DNA of 17,356 nt. Origin: an uncultured Porphyromonas sp. GTDB lineage: Bacteria > Bacteroidota > Bacteroidia > Bacteroidales > Porphyromonadaceae. Below are positions 11,388 through 17,356 of this stretch, in pieces. The DNA lies in NCBI GenBank assembly GCA_900548415.1, contig URKO01000002.1:1-17356 (forward strand), written 5' to 3'. Positions within the stretch are counted from its first letter, which is position 1, and every line of letters begins with the position of its first letter. A program made the translations under genes and the position numbers. The notes beneath the pieces were generated by a model. The model saw nothing but the letters and a program-made list of their open reading frames with translations. It had not been told where the DNA came from and searched no databases.

Positions 11388-13130
11388 TTATAGTGTCTCC
11401 CGCACCGTCAGGCGAAGCTCATCGAGCTGCTCTGGGTCTAGTCGTGCGGGCGCATCGATCATCACATCACGGCCCGAATTGTTCTTCGGGAAGGCGATAC
11501 AGTCACGTATCGAGTCCAGCTCAGCCATGAGCGACACCCAGCGATCCAGTCCGAAGGCGATACCACCGTGAGGAGGTGCGCCATACTTAAAGGCATTCAT
11601 CAAGAAGCCAAACTGCTCCTCGGCACGCTCCTTCGTAAAGCCTAGTGCCGCAAAGACTCTCGCCTGTAGCTCCGCATCGTGGATACGGATAGAGCCACCG
11701 CCCACCTCGACACCATTGATCACCATATCGTAAGCATCCGCACGGACGCTACCAGGGTCGCTCTCGAGACGATCCTGATCCTCAGGCTTCGGAGCCGTAA
11801 AGGGGTGATGCATCGCATAGTAGCGCTGCGTCTCCTCGTCCCACTCGAGTAGCGGGAAGTCGACCACCCAGAGGCACTCATAGTGCCCTGGTTGCATCAG
11901 CCCCAGTTCGGAGGCGATGTGTAGACGTAGCGTGCCCAGCTGCTTCTGTGCTGGACGCTTGTCCCCAGAGATCAGGAAAGCTATGTCACCAGGCTGCATA
12001 GACAGCTTATCGGCCAGAGCTTTGAGTTGGTCAGCATCGAGGAACTTGTCGAAGCTACTCTTCATCGTTCCATCAGGCTGATAGCGTAGCCAGAGCAATC
12101 CCTTGGCACCCACCTGTGGACGCTTGACAAAGTCGGTCAGCTGGTCGATCTGCTTACGTGTGTAGTCCGCCTTGCCCGTGACCACGATAGCACCAATGTA
12201 CTTAGCATCATCAACTACGCCAAAGCCATGCCCCTGTATCGTCTCCGTCACCTCTGCGATCTCCATCCCGAAGCGCAGATCGGGTTTGTCGCTACCATAG
12301 CGATCCATAGCCTCGTACCAAGTCATGCGACGTAGTGGTGTGGGGAGGTCAATGCCACGGATCTCCTTAAAGAGATGCTTCGCCAGCCCCTCGAAGGTGC
12401 TCAAGATGTCGTCCTGCTCCACGAAACTCATCTCGCAGTCTATCTGCGTAAACTCCGGTTGACGGTCGGCACGTAGATCCTCATCTCTAAAGCACTTCAC
12501 GATCTGGAAGTAGCGATCCATGCCCGCGACCATCAGTAGCTGCTTGAAGGTCTGTGGCGACTGAGGCAATGCGTAAAACTGCCCTGGGTTCATACGACTA
12601 GGCACCACAAAGTCTCGCGCACCCTCAGGTGTCGAGCCGATCAGCATCGGTGTCTCGATCTCTAGGAAGTGGAGCCCGTCGAGATAGCGTCGCGTCTCCA
12701 TCGTCATACGGTGACGTAGCTCTATATTGCTTAGCACGGGTCTACGACGCAGATCCAGGTAGCGGTACTTCATACGCAGGTCATCGCCACCGTCGCTCAC
12801 ATCCTCGATCGTAAAGGGAGGCGTGTCAGCACGGTTCAGCACCTCCATACGATCTGCGAGGATCTCGATCTGTCCCGTGGGGATCTTCTCATTGACACTA
12901 CTGCGCAGGCGTACGGTACCCGTCACCGCCAGCACCCACTCGCGCCCCACCTCACTGAGGAGTCCCTGATGCGACTCATCAAAGAAGATCTGCGTAATGC
13001 CATATCTATCACGTAAGTCGAGGAAGGTCATAGCTCCCATGCGACGAATCTTAGCGACCCAACCCGCGAGCGTCACCTGCTGTCCCTCGTCAGAGGCACG
13101 CAGAGCTCCACACGTATGCGTTCTGTACAT
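11388..13130 (-). CDS. aspS: Aspartyl-tRNA synthetase
   Basis: A class II aminoacyl-tRNA synthetase charging tRNA-Asp in the cytosol. The 580-residue length matches the bacterial type. The N-terminal OB-fold anticodon-binding domain (about 1-105) includes [20 protein letters not shown]. Catalytic-domain motifs follow: YLDLRR (124-129), [11 protein letters not shown] (190-200), motif 2 [18 protein letters not shown] (214-231), and motif 3 GIAFGLDRW (GLDR at 527-530). The bacterial GAD insertion domain lies between motifs 2 and 3. Whether it is discriminating or also charges tRNA-Asn cannot be judged, because no GatCAB genes are in view. It appears to be first in the minus-strand operon: a promoter-like box lies 80 bases upstream, and the next gene upstream (zupT-like) ends 219 bases away. 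Confidence 0.97.
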   Translation of the reverse strand: MYRTHTCGALRASDEGQQVTLAGWVAKIRRMGAMTFLDLRDRYGITQIFFDESHQGLLSEVGREWVLAVTGTVRLRSSVNEKIPTGQIEILADRMEVLNRADTPPFTIEDVSDGGDDLRMKYRYLDLRRRPVLSNIELRHRMTMETRRYLDGLHFLEIETPMLIGSTPEGARDFVVPSRMNPGQFYALPQSPQTFKQLLMVAGMDRYFQIVKCFRDEDLRADRQPEFTQIDCEMSFVEQDDILSTFEGLAKHLFKEIRGIDLPTPLRRMTWYEAMDRYGSDKPDLRFGMEIAEVTETIQGHGFGVVDDAKYIGAIVVTGKADYTRKQIDQLTDFVKRPQVGAKGLLWLRYQPDGTMKSSFDKFLDADQLKALADKLSMQPGDIAFLISGDKRPAQKQLGTLRLHIASELGLMQPGHYECLWVVDFPLLEWDEETQRYYAMHHPFTAPKPEDQDRLESDPGSVRADAYDMVINGVEVGGGSIRIHDAELQARVFAALGFTKERAEEQFGFLMNAFKYGAPPHGGIAFGLDRWVSLMAELDSIRDCIAFPKNNSGRDVMIDAPARLDPEQLDELRLTVRETL

Positions 13131-13210
13131 AATCTGATGCTACCTATTTCTATATCTATCTTTTTTTGTCTCGCAGAGACCTATACACTATGCGCCAGCC
13201 TCCACTAGCA

Positions 13211-13218
13211 CAAAAGTA
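13211..13218 (-). promoter_or_regulatory. Candidate -7 box of the aspS operon
   Basis: On the minus strand TACTTTTG matches the Bacteroidetes -7 consensus TAnnTTTG exactly, 80 bases before the aspS ATG, giving an expected leader of roughly 70-75 bases. No good -33 TTTG is seen at 19-21 bases upstream; the start of the heptamer array occupies that place. Confidence 0.5.
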
Positions 13219-13238
13219 CACAAAAACAAGCACATCGA

Positions 13239-13294
13239 GATTAGAGGCTAGAAGTTAGAGATTAGAAATTAGAGGTTAGAGATTAGAGATTAGA
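13239..13294. repeat. Array of eight 7-base repeats (RRYTAGA)
   Basis: Eight back-to-back 7-mers without a break: GATTAGA, GGCTAGA, AGTTAGA, GATTAGA, AATTAGA, GGTTAGA, GATTAGA, GATTAGA. It sits just upstream of the aspS -7 box. The reverse complement (TCTAATC type) recurs before the LRR gene at 15741-15789 and 15867-15894. Confidence 0.85.
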
Positions 13295-13295
13295 G

Positions 13296-13355
13296 TCCCG
13301 ATGGCTCCGATAGCTCTGATAGCTCCAGCCAACAGCTAACAGCCAACAGCTAGAG
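13296..13355. repeat. 9-base repeats (CTCCGATAG type) followed by GCYAACA 7-mers
   Basis: From 13296: TCCCGATGG, CTCCGATAG, CTCTGATAG, then a partial CTCCAG. From 13328 come GCCAACA, GCTAACA, GCCAACA, GCTAGAG, whose last unit contains the zupT-like gene's stop codon. The 9-mer type recurs at 15695-15739. Confidence 0.7.
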
Positions 13356-14189
13356 CAGCAGCAGGCTGAGTGCCATAAACGCCATACCTCCGATAAGCCC
13401 ATAGAGTGCCGTATGGTGGTGACCAAACCGCTCCGCAGCAGGGAGTAGCTCGTCAAAGGAGATGTACACCATAATGCCCGCAATCATCGCAAAGCAACAG
13501 CCCATCACCGTCGGGGTCAGGAAAGGGAGCAAGAGCAAGAAGCCTAGCAAGCCGCCGATAGGTTCGGCTAGACCCGATGCGAGCGAGAGAAAGAAAGCTT
13601 TGCGCTTATTGCCCGTAGCGTGGTAGATAGGGATAGCCACCGAGATACCCTCCGGGATGTTGTGCAGCGCAATAGCGATAGCTATCGGCAGTGCCAACGA
13701 GAGATCAGTCAGCGCAGACATAAAGGTGACCATACCCTCGGGGAAGTTGTGGATCGCCAGAACTATCGCCGTGACCATGCCGGTACGTAGCAGGCTCTGC
13801 TCGTGCGCGGTAGTTGTTTGGGCGGGTTCATTCTGAAGGCTTCGCACAGCACTCTGGTCTGGCAGCTCGTGAGGGTTTTCCGCCTCCGGGATCAGCCGGT
13901 CAATGATACCAATCAGCGCTACCCCCGCGAAGAAAGCGAGCGTCGCATAGAGCGTCGCCAGTCGCTCTCCATAGAACGGCGTCATCGTCGTCTCAGCAGA
14001 GCGAAAGAGCTCCACAAAAGAGACATAGACCATCACGCCCGCCGAAAAGCCCAGCGAGACCGATAGGAAGATGCGGTTGGTGCGCTTGGTAAAGAAGATC
14101 AGAGCACTCCCGATGCCGGTGGAGAGCCCCGCCCAGAGGGTAATCAGAAAGGCGTAAAAGACCTGTGTACTACTCGTATCTAGTAGCAT
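13350..14189 (-). CDS. zupT: ZIP-family metal transporter, ZupT-like
   Basis: Inner-membrane importer of zinc and related divalent cations. The 279 residues contain about eight hydrophobic segments (first near 10-33, last near 262-279). The two hallmark metal-site motifs are HNFPEG at 147-152 and HNIPEG at 176-181, as in bacterial ZupT; FDELLP lies at 245-250. A polar loop with DQSAVRSLQNEPAQTTTAHEQ (111-131) takes the place of the variable cytosolic loop of ZIP proteins. It starts 21 bases after the corA stop, so the two metal transporters are probably one transcript. The C-terminus (ALSLLLL) is encoded next to the GCYAACA repeats, where the stop codon falls. Metal preference cannot be read from sequence; zinc is the family default, with iron or manganese possible. 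Confidence 0.9.
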   Translation of the reverse strand: MLLDTSSTQVFYAFLITLWAGLSTGIGSALIFFTKRTNRIFLSVSLGFSAGVMVYVSFVELFRSAETTMTPFYGERLATLYATLAFFAGVALIGIIDRLIPEAENPHELPDQSAVRSLQNEPAQTTTAHEQSLLRTGMVTAIVLAIHNFPEGMVTFMSALTDLSLALPIAIAIALHNIPEGISVAIPIYHATGNKRKAFFLSLASGLAEPIGGLLGFLLLLPFLTPTVMGCCFAMIAGIMVYISFDELLPAAERFGHHHTALYGLIGGMAFMALSLLLL

Positions 14190-14210
14190 AAACGTCTAAA
14201 GCGTCTAAAG

Positions 14211-15137
14211 CTAGAACCAGTGGATGCGCTTAAAGAGCCAGAAGGCAATCGCCGAGAAGATCAAGCAGACCACCATAATCCCTATAAAGGCCAATGGGTG
14301 CTCAGCCCATGGCAGATCGACGTTCATACCATATAGTGAGGCGACCAACGTAGGGAGCATCAGGATCATCGAGATACTGGTCATGCGGCGCATGATCGTA
14401 TTGATATTATTGTTGATGATCCCGCCGAAGGCATCCATCGTCCCATTCATGACATCGCTGTACACATTGACCATGTTGTACGCCTGGTTGAGCTCGATAG
14501 CGACGTCCTCCGCCAGATCGGCATCATACTGCTCATAGTGGCTCACCTTAAAGCGTCCGATGACCGACTCATTGCCTCGTATGGAGGTGTTGAAGTAAAC
14601 CAAGCACTTCTGCAAGCGCATCATCCGTAGGAGGTCTTCGTTGCGAATGCTTTTCTCCAGTGCCTCCTCGGTCTCTAGGATCAGGAAGCTGATCTGCTTC
14701 AAGTACTTGAGGAACCATACGGCCGAGCTCATGATGAGCCGGAGGATAAAGTCTATATCCGTATCGACTGAGATACCTTTGCGCTGGTTGTGCTGGATGA
14801 AGTCGGGGATGAGGTCCGTGCGGTGGTAGCAGATGGTGACGACGAGCTGCTTCTCAAGGTGCGAGATAACACCGATGGGAACCGTGTTGTAAGGGGTCGT
14901 GCCCTCGGGTGTCTCGATCGGGATACGTATGATGGTGAGTCGCCAGCCATCCTCCTCCTCCGTACGAGGGCGCTCATCGCTATCCGCTGTATCTCCGATG
15001 AAGCCGTCGGGGATACCCAGTTCGTCGCAGAGGTAGTCTATATCCTCCGAGGTAGGCTGTACCACCTTGACCCACGTGTGTGGCTCTAGGGTGTCGACTT
15101 GAGTAAACTGCTGCTTGGGTAGGTAAAACTTCCGCAT
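14211..15137 (-). CDS. corA: CorA-family magnesium/cobalt transporter
   Basis: A pentameric inner-membrane channel for Mg2+ (also Co2+/Ni2+ in some members). The 308 residues comprise a large N-terminal cytosolic alpha/beta domain, long helices (about 155-250, e.g. FLKYLKQISFLILETEEALEKS written in part), and two C-terminal membrane segments. The first ends in the diagnostic YGMN (269-272); the second is about 281-302, followed by the basic KRIHWF tail typical of CorA. The periplasmic loop VDLPWAEHP contains an acidic residue near the pore mouth. ATG at 15137 is the first good start and gives a family-typical N-terminus. It is followed by the zupT-like gene after 21 bases. Its leader holds a hairpin ending 11 bases before the ATG and a larger foldable element, so control by RNA structure is likely but unproved. 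Confidence 0.93.
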   Translation of the reverse strand: MRKFYLPKQQFTQVDTLEPHTWVKVVQPTSEDIDYLCDELGIPDGFIGDTADSDERPRTEEEDGWRLTIIRIPIETPEGTTPYNTVPIGVISHLEKQLVVTICYHRTDLIPDFIQHNQRKGISVDTDIDFILRLIMSSAVWFLKYLKQISFLILETEEALEKSIRNEDLLRMMRLQKCLVYFNTSIRGNESVIGRFKVSHYEQYDADLAEDVAIELNQAYNMVNVYSDVMNGTMDAFGGIINNNINTIMRRMTSISMILMLPTLVASLYGMNVDLPWAEHPLAFIGIMVVCLIFSAIAFWLFKRIHWF

Positions 15138-15148
15138 AATATCTATGG

Positions 15149-15186
15149 CTCTTAAGGGGTAATTGGTAGGGGGTGAAACTTAAGAG
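15149..15186 (-). promoter_or_regulatory. Hairpin in the corA leader near the ribosome entry region
   Basis: CTCTTAAG (15149-15156) and CTTAAGAG (15179-15186) form a perfect 8-pair stem with a 22-base loop. Its 3' edge on the minus strand is 11 bases from the corA ATG, so folding would affect ribosome access. It shares bases 15185-15186 with the outer stem of the neighbouring structured element, so the two cannot both form in full. Confidence 0.5.
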
Positions 15187-15282
15187 ACCTCCTGCTCCTA
15201 TGCGGTACCTAGTCAAGTAGATCTAGGCGTTGGGAACCCCTAGGCAGACGCTAGGGCGTAGGCTCCGCAGTAGAGGAGGTCT
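15185..15282. ncRNA. 98-base multi-stem structured element, corA leader or small RNA
   Basis: The ends AGACCTCCT (15185-15193) and AGGAGGTCT (15274-15282) pair perfectly over 9 bases. Inside, CCTATGC (15197-15203) pairs with GCGTAGG (15256-15262) with one wobble, or alternatively TGCGG (15201-15205) with CCGCA (15265-15269). Two short hairpins lie within: CCTAG/CTAGG at 15208-15227 and CCTAG/CTAGG at 15239-15255. The result is a branched fold closed by a long stem. The wobble favours the plus strand slightly, but the position (48-145 bases before the corA ATG) favours a leader on the minus strand. I do not recognise a known riboswitch in it. The coordinates are those of the closing stem. Confidence 0.4.
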
Positions 15283-15434
15283 ACACGAGAGACTTCGAGG
15301 CTCACTCGGCGGTAAGGAGTCGTCCATAACGATTCTAGGGATTAATACGTTTACATGATCAGTGAATTAAGGAGCATGACCGGCAGACCTATACAATAAC
15401 TATATATAAGCGACCGCCCCACGCCTCTACCCCG
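15283..15434 (-). other. Remainder of the probable corA leader; nothing recognised
   Basis: Between the candidate promoter and the structured element I find no gene and no strong fold; the AT-rich stretch around 15390-15410 (TATATATAAG) is the only compositional feature. Confidence 0.3.
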
Positions 15435-15442
15435 CAAAGGTA
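15435..15442 (-). promoter_or_regulatory. Candidate -7 box for corA-zupT
   Basis: On the minus strand TACCTTTG fits TAnnTTTG exactly and is followed by C, as in many Bacteroidales promoters. A start near 15428 would give a leader of about 290 bases, unusually long and containing the structured element. No -33 element is seen; the neighbouring BIME-like repeat lies directly upstream. Confidence 0.4.
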
Positions 15443-15465
15443 CGAAATTTAGAGAGACGTCACCC

Positions 15466-15547
15466 TGTAGGGGCGGACCTGTGTGTCCGCCCGTCCTCAC
15501 CTGAGCGCAGTCTATTCTGCGGGCGGACACATAGGTCCGCCCCTACA
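15466..15547. repeat. BIME-like twin inverted repeat
   Basis: Two 28-base arms (15466-15493 and 15520-15547) are reverse complements except for one base, with a 26-base spacer. Each arm is itself a hairpin: GGGCGGAC, a 6-base loop, GTCCGCCC (15471-15492 and 15521-15542). The element can therefore fold as two small hairpins or one long one. Its outer ends are TGTAGGGG and CCCCTACA. It resembles paired REP sequences or a small non-autonomous element; no transposase is in the window. Confidence 0.75.
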
Positions 15548-15694
15548 CAAGCTACGTCAGCACGACAATTCCACTCATCAAACGCTGTAACCCCAATCTG
15601 TAGTGACGCTCGAGAGTGTCTAGTGGGAGGGCGTCTGTCCCTGTCAAAGGTTACGATGCCCAGCTTTTACGATGCGAGCTATTCGTTCGCCTCC
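15548..15694. other. Spacer without recognised content
   Basis: No gene, strong hairpin or promoter is seen. The 9-mer TTACGATGC occurs twice (15651-15659 and 15667-15675), which may be chance. Confidence 0.3.
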
Positions 15695-15739
15695 CTCCGA
15701 TGGCTCCGACACCTCCGATCCCTCAGATAGCTCCGATCC
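15695..15739. repeat. Array of five 9-base repeats (CTCCGATNN)
   Basis: CTCCGATGG, CTCCGACAC, CTCCGATCC, CTCAGATAG, CTCCGATCC follow without gaps. The same type, in the same plus-strand orientation, is found at 13296-13326, also next to a 7-mer array. Confidence 0.75.
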
Positions 15740-15740
15740 C

Positions 15741-15789
15741 CCTCTAACCTCTAACCTCTAACCTCTAACTTCTAATCTCTAGTCTCTCT
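15741..15789. repeat. Array of seven 7-base repeats (CCTCTAA type)
   Basis: Four exact CCTCTAA units, then CTTCTAA, TCTCTAG and TCTCTCT. It is the reverse complement of the type at 13239-13294 and ends exactly where the candidate -33 box of the LRR gene begins. Confidence 0.85.
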
Positions 15790-15821
15790 CTTGCTCAATT
15801 CGAAATAAAGGTATAACTTCG
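15790..15821 (+). promoter_or_regulatory. Candidate promoter of the second LRR gene
   Basis: CTTG (15790-15793), a 20-base spacer, then TAACTTCG (15814-15821), compared with the Bacteroidetes pattern TTTG, 19-21 bases, TAnnTTTG: one mismatch in each box. It would give a leader of about 75 bases before the ATG at 15902. Confidence 0.45.
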
Positions 15822-15866
15822 CAGAAAATATAATTCGCACGGCAGAGCCATCACAGCTCCCCCCCA

Positions 15867-15894
15867 CTTCTAATCTCTAACATCTAATCTCTAG
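15867..15894. repeat. Four 7-base repeats directly before the LRR start codon
   Basis: CTTCTAA, TCTCTAA, CATCTAA, TCTCTAG end 7 bases before the ATG at 15902, in the zone where ribosome binding is decided. Same type as 15741-15789. Confidence 0.75.
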
Positions 15895-15901
15895 CTACAC
15901 T

Positions 15902-17356
15902 ATGAGCAAACAACTACGCATCTGGCTCTTCGTCCTCCTCAGCACGCTCCTTACCTCCACTTCCCTCCTCGCCGAAGGTGTCATCACCATGACCACCTCC
16001 AAAAAAGCCGGAGAAACGATCAGTCTCGGTATCAAGGCAAATGGCTATGTGTCAATCACTGGCGTTAAAGAGTATGACGGAACGGACGGAAGTAGGCTCT
16101 ACACCCTCACGAGTCAAACGGTCTCCATCCGAGGCGATGTGACAAAGCTTGACTGCGGCTACAATGAGCTGACCAGCTTGGATGTATCAAAGAACACCGC
16201 CTTGACAACGCTTGAGTGCGGAGGCAATCGACTGACCAGCTTGGATGTCTCGGGCTATACCGCCTTGACAGAGCTTAACTGCTACGGCAATCAGTTGACC
16301 AGCTTGGACCTATCGGGCTGTACCGTTTTGAAAGAGTTTGACTGCGGAGGCAACCCTCTGTCTAGTATCAATCTTTCGGGATGCCAGTCGCTGAAGAAGT
16401 TATCATGGAATAGAGGCAAGCTAACCAGCTTGGATGTCTCGGGCTGCACCTCCTTGACATCGCTTGATTGCACATGGAATCAACTGACCAGCTTGGATCT
16501 GTCAGACTGCAGCTCTTTGACAAAGCTTGATTGCGGGTGGAATTCACTGACCAGCTTGGACGTCTCAGGTTGTACCTCCTTGACAGAACTTAGCTGCAAA
16601 GGTAATCAACTGACCAGCTTGGATCTGTCAGACTGTATCTCTTTGACAAAGCTTGACTGTTTCCGCAATCAACTGACCAACTTGGACGTTTCCGTCTGTA
16701 CTGCTTTGACAGAGCTTGGATGCGGGCAGAATCAACTGACCAGCTTGGACGTCTCGGGACGTGTTGCCTTGACAAAGCTTGACTGCTCTTACAATCATCT
16801 GACAAGCTTGGACCTATCGGGCTGTACCGTTTTGACAGAGCTTGACTGCGAAGTTAATCCATTGACTAGTGTAAACTTCTCTAATTGCAAATCGCTAAAA
16901 GAATTTTCTTGGGAAAATGGAAAGATCACCAGCGTGGATGTCTCGGGGTGCACTACCTTAACAAAGCTTAACTGCTCCAGCAATCAACTGACCAGCTTGG
17001 ATGTCTCAAGCTGTACCGCCTTGACAGAGCTTAGTTGCAGAAATAACCAACTAACCAGCTTGGATGTCTCAAAAAACATCAACTTGAAATCGCTTAATTG
17101 CGGAAGTAATCAACTGACCAGCTTGGACCTGTTAAAGAATACTGCCTTGACAGAACTTGCTTGCTACTGGAATCAACTAGCCAACTTAGACCTTTCGAGC
17201 TGCACCTCCTTGACAAAGCTTGATTGCAGTAGCAATCAACTGCCCAGCTTGGACCTTTCGAGCTGCACCTCCTTGACAAAGCTTGATTGCAGTAGCAATC
17301 AACTGCCCAGCTTGGACCTTTCGGGCTGTACCGCCTTGAAAGAACTTAAACGCTCC
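15902..17356 (+). CDS. Exported LRR surface protein with 21-residue repeats (3' end outside window)
   Basis: The ATG at 15902 opens a frame of 485 codons running off the window. Residues 1-25 form a signal peptide: MSKQLR, a hydrophobic IWLFVLLSTLL core, then a SLLA-E cleavage region. Residues ~26-79 (VITMTTSKKAGETISLGIKA, then a YTLTSQTVSI segment) are the beta-rich cap typical of Porphyromonas LRR proteins. From residue 80 come nineteen complete and one partial 21-residue LRRs, consensus LTxLDCxxNQLTSLDVSGCTA. The export route is probably Sec then type IX secretion, as in its paralogues, but the C-terminus that would show this is not visible. Likely role: surface binding or adhesion (inference). 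Upstream lie a promoter candidate and two 7-mer arrays. It is probably a paralogue of the LRR protein at 2-2494, sharing the LxCxxNxLTxLDLS repeat class. Repeats make copy-number change between strains likely. Confidence 0.88.
   Translation, partial: MSKQLRIWLFVLLSTLLTSTSLLAEGVITMTTSKKAGETISLGIKANGYVSITGVKEYDGTDGSRLYTLTSQTVSIRGDVTKLDCGYNELTSLDVSKNTALTTLECGGNRLTSLDVSGYTALTELNCYGNQLTSLDLSGCTVLKEFDCGGNPLSSINLSGCQSLKKLSWNRGKLTSLDVSGCTSLTSLDCTWNQLTSLDLSDCSSLTKLDCGWNSLTSLDVSGCTSLTELSCKGNQLTSLDLSDCISLTKLDCFRNQLTNLDVSVCTALTELGCGQNQLTSLDVSGRVALTKLDCSYNHLTSLDLSGCTVLTELDCEVNPLTSVNFSNCKSLKEFSWENGKITSVDVSGCTTLTKLNCSSNQLTSLDVSSCTALTELSCRNNQLTSLDVSKNINLKSLNCGSNQLTSLDLLKNTALTELACYWNQLANLDLSSCTSLTKLDCSSNQLPSLDLSSCTSLTKLDCSSNQLPSLDLSGCTALKELKRS
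16139..17356 (+). repeat. In-frame 63-base LRR-coding repeats, about 19.3 copies
   Basis: Units start every 63 bases from 16139, without phase slips. Units 4-5 and 12-13 share an irregular form in which the second unit has Trp for the first Cys (SWNRGK, SWENGK), spaced 504 bases (eight units) apart. Bases 16301-16331 are identical to 16805-16835. Confidence 0.9.
17191..17323 (+). repeat. Perfect 63-base tandem duplication inside the LRR array
   Basis: 17191-17253 and 17254-17316 are identical base for base, and the match continues for seven more bases to 17323. Other neighbouring units differ at many sites, so this copy is recent or recently made uniform. Confidence 0.9.

Noticed and set aside
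10931-11530. A 199-residue plus-strand frame across the NIF3/aspS junction
   Set aside because: It lies opposite two confident genes, has no recognisable motif and no promoter.
13131-13238. A tRNA gene upstream of aspS
   Set aside because: No cloverleaf arms, GTTC loop or CCA end could be found here or elsewhere in the window.
14980-15216. A leader peptide gene ahead of and overlapping corA
   Set aside because: It begins at a TTG, runs out of frame deep into corA, and its Arg-rich sequence looks like a shadow frame.
15241-15300. An M-box-like AGGCTCC string near corA
   Set aside because: Only a seven-base resemblance, on the plus strand (away from corA), without the other conserved M-box blocks.
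16291-17279. Several minus-strand reading frames opposite the LRR array
   Set aside because: They are mirror readings of the 63-base repeats, with Ser/Leu/Arg/Trp-rich sequence and no independent start context.
16139-17356. CRISPR-like regular spacing
   Set aside because: The 63-base units are contiguous, stay in one open frame and code for LRRs; there are no unique spacers and no cas genes.

Overview
The window reads like a chromosomal segment of a Porphyromonas-type member of the Bacteroidales, with moderate GC content. Pointers to this are two surface leucine-rich-repeat (LRR) proteins of the BspA/Porphyromonas type, one ending in a probable type IX secretion C-terminal domain; a dipeptidyl peptidase IV relative close to the P. 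gingivalis enzyme; and promoter-like TAnnTTTG boxes. The species call is an inference; the closest match I can think of is the P. asaccharolytica/P. uenonis group.

Layout. (1) Positions 2-2494 (+) hold the 3' part of a large LRR/BspA-like surface protein that begins outside the window. (2) Positions 2495-2676 hold two hairpins; the second is a strong two-way terminator between converging genes. (3) Positions 13130-2677 (-) hold a tightly packed housekeeping run, in transcription order: aspS, a NIF3-family protein, a coiled-coil C4 zinc-ribbon protein, tilS, an RlmL-like THUMP RNA methyltransferase, a dipeptidyl peptidase IV gene and purD. The peptidase gene is broken: the frame changes just before the catalytic serine motif, in a way that fits loss of about 13 bases. 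(4) Positions 15137-13350 (-) hold a metal-transport pair, corA and a zupT-like ZIP transporter. (5) Positions 15138-15901 contain no gene but much structure: a foldable, probably regulatory leader before corA, a twin-hairpin BIME-like inverted repeat, and arrays of 9-base and 7-base repeats leading into a promoter. (6) Positions 15902-17356 (+) hold the 5' part of a second LRR surface protein, made of 63-base (21-residue) repeats and running off the window.

How it fits together. The long minus-strand run is mainly translation and nucleotide metabolism (tRNA charging, tRNA-Ile lysidine, rRNA methylation, purine synthesis), with one secreted peptidase gene embedded in it. The two LRR genes flanking it are probable exported adhesin-like proteins. 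The most unusual material is non-coding: the corA leader, the BIME-like element, and the degenerate 7-mer and 9-mer arrays that occur next to promoter candidates both at aspS and at the second LRR gene. No tRNA, rRNA, CRISPR array, insertion sequence or phage gene was recognised.
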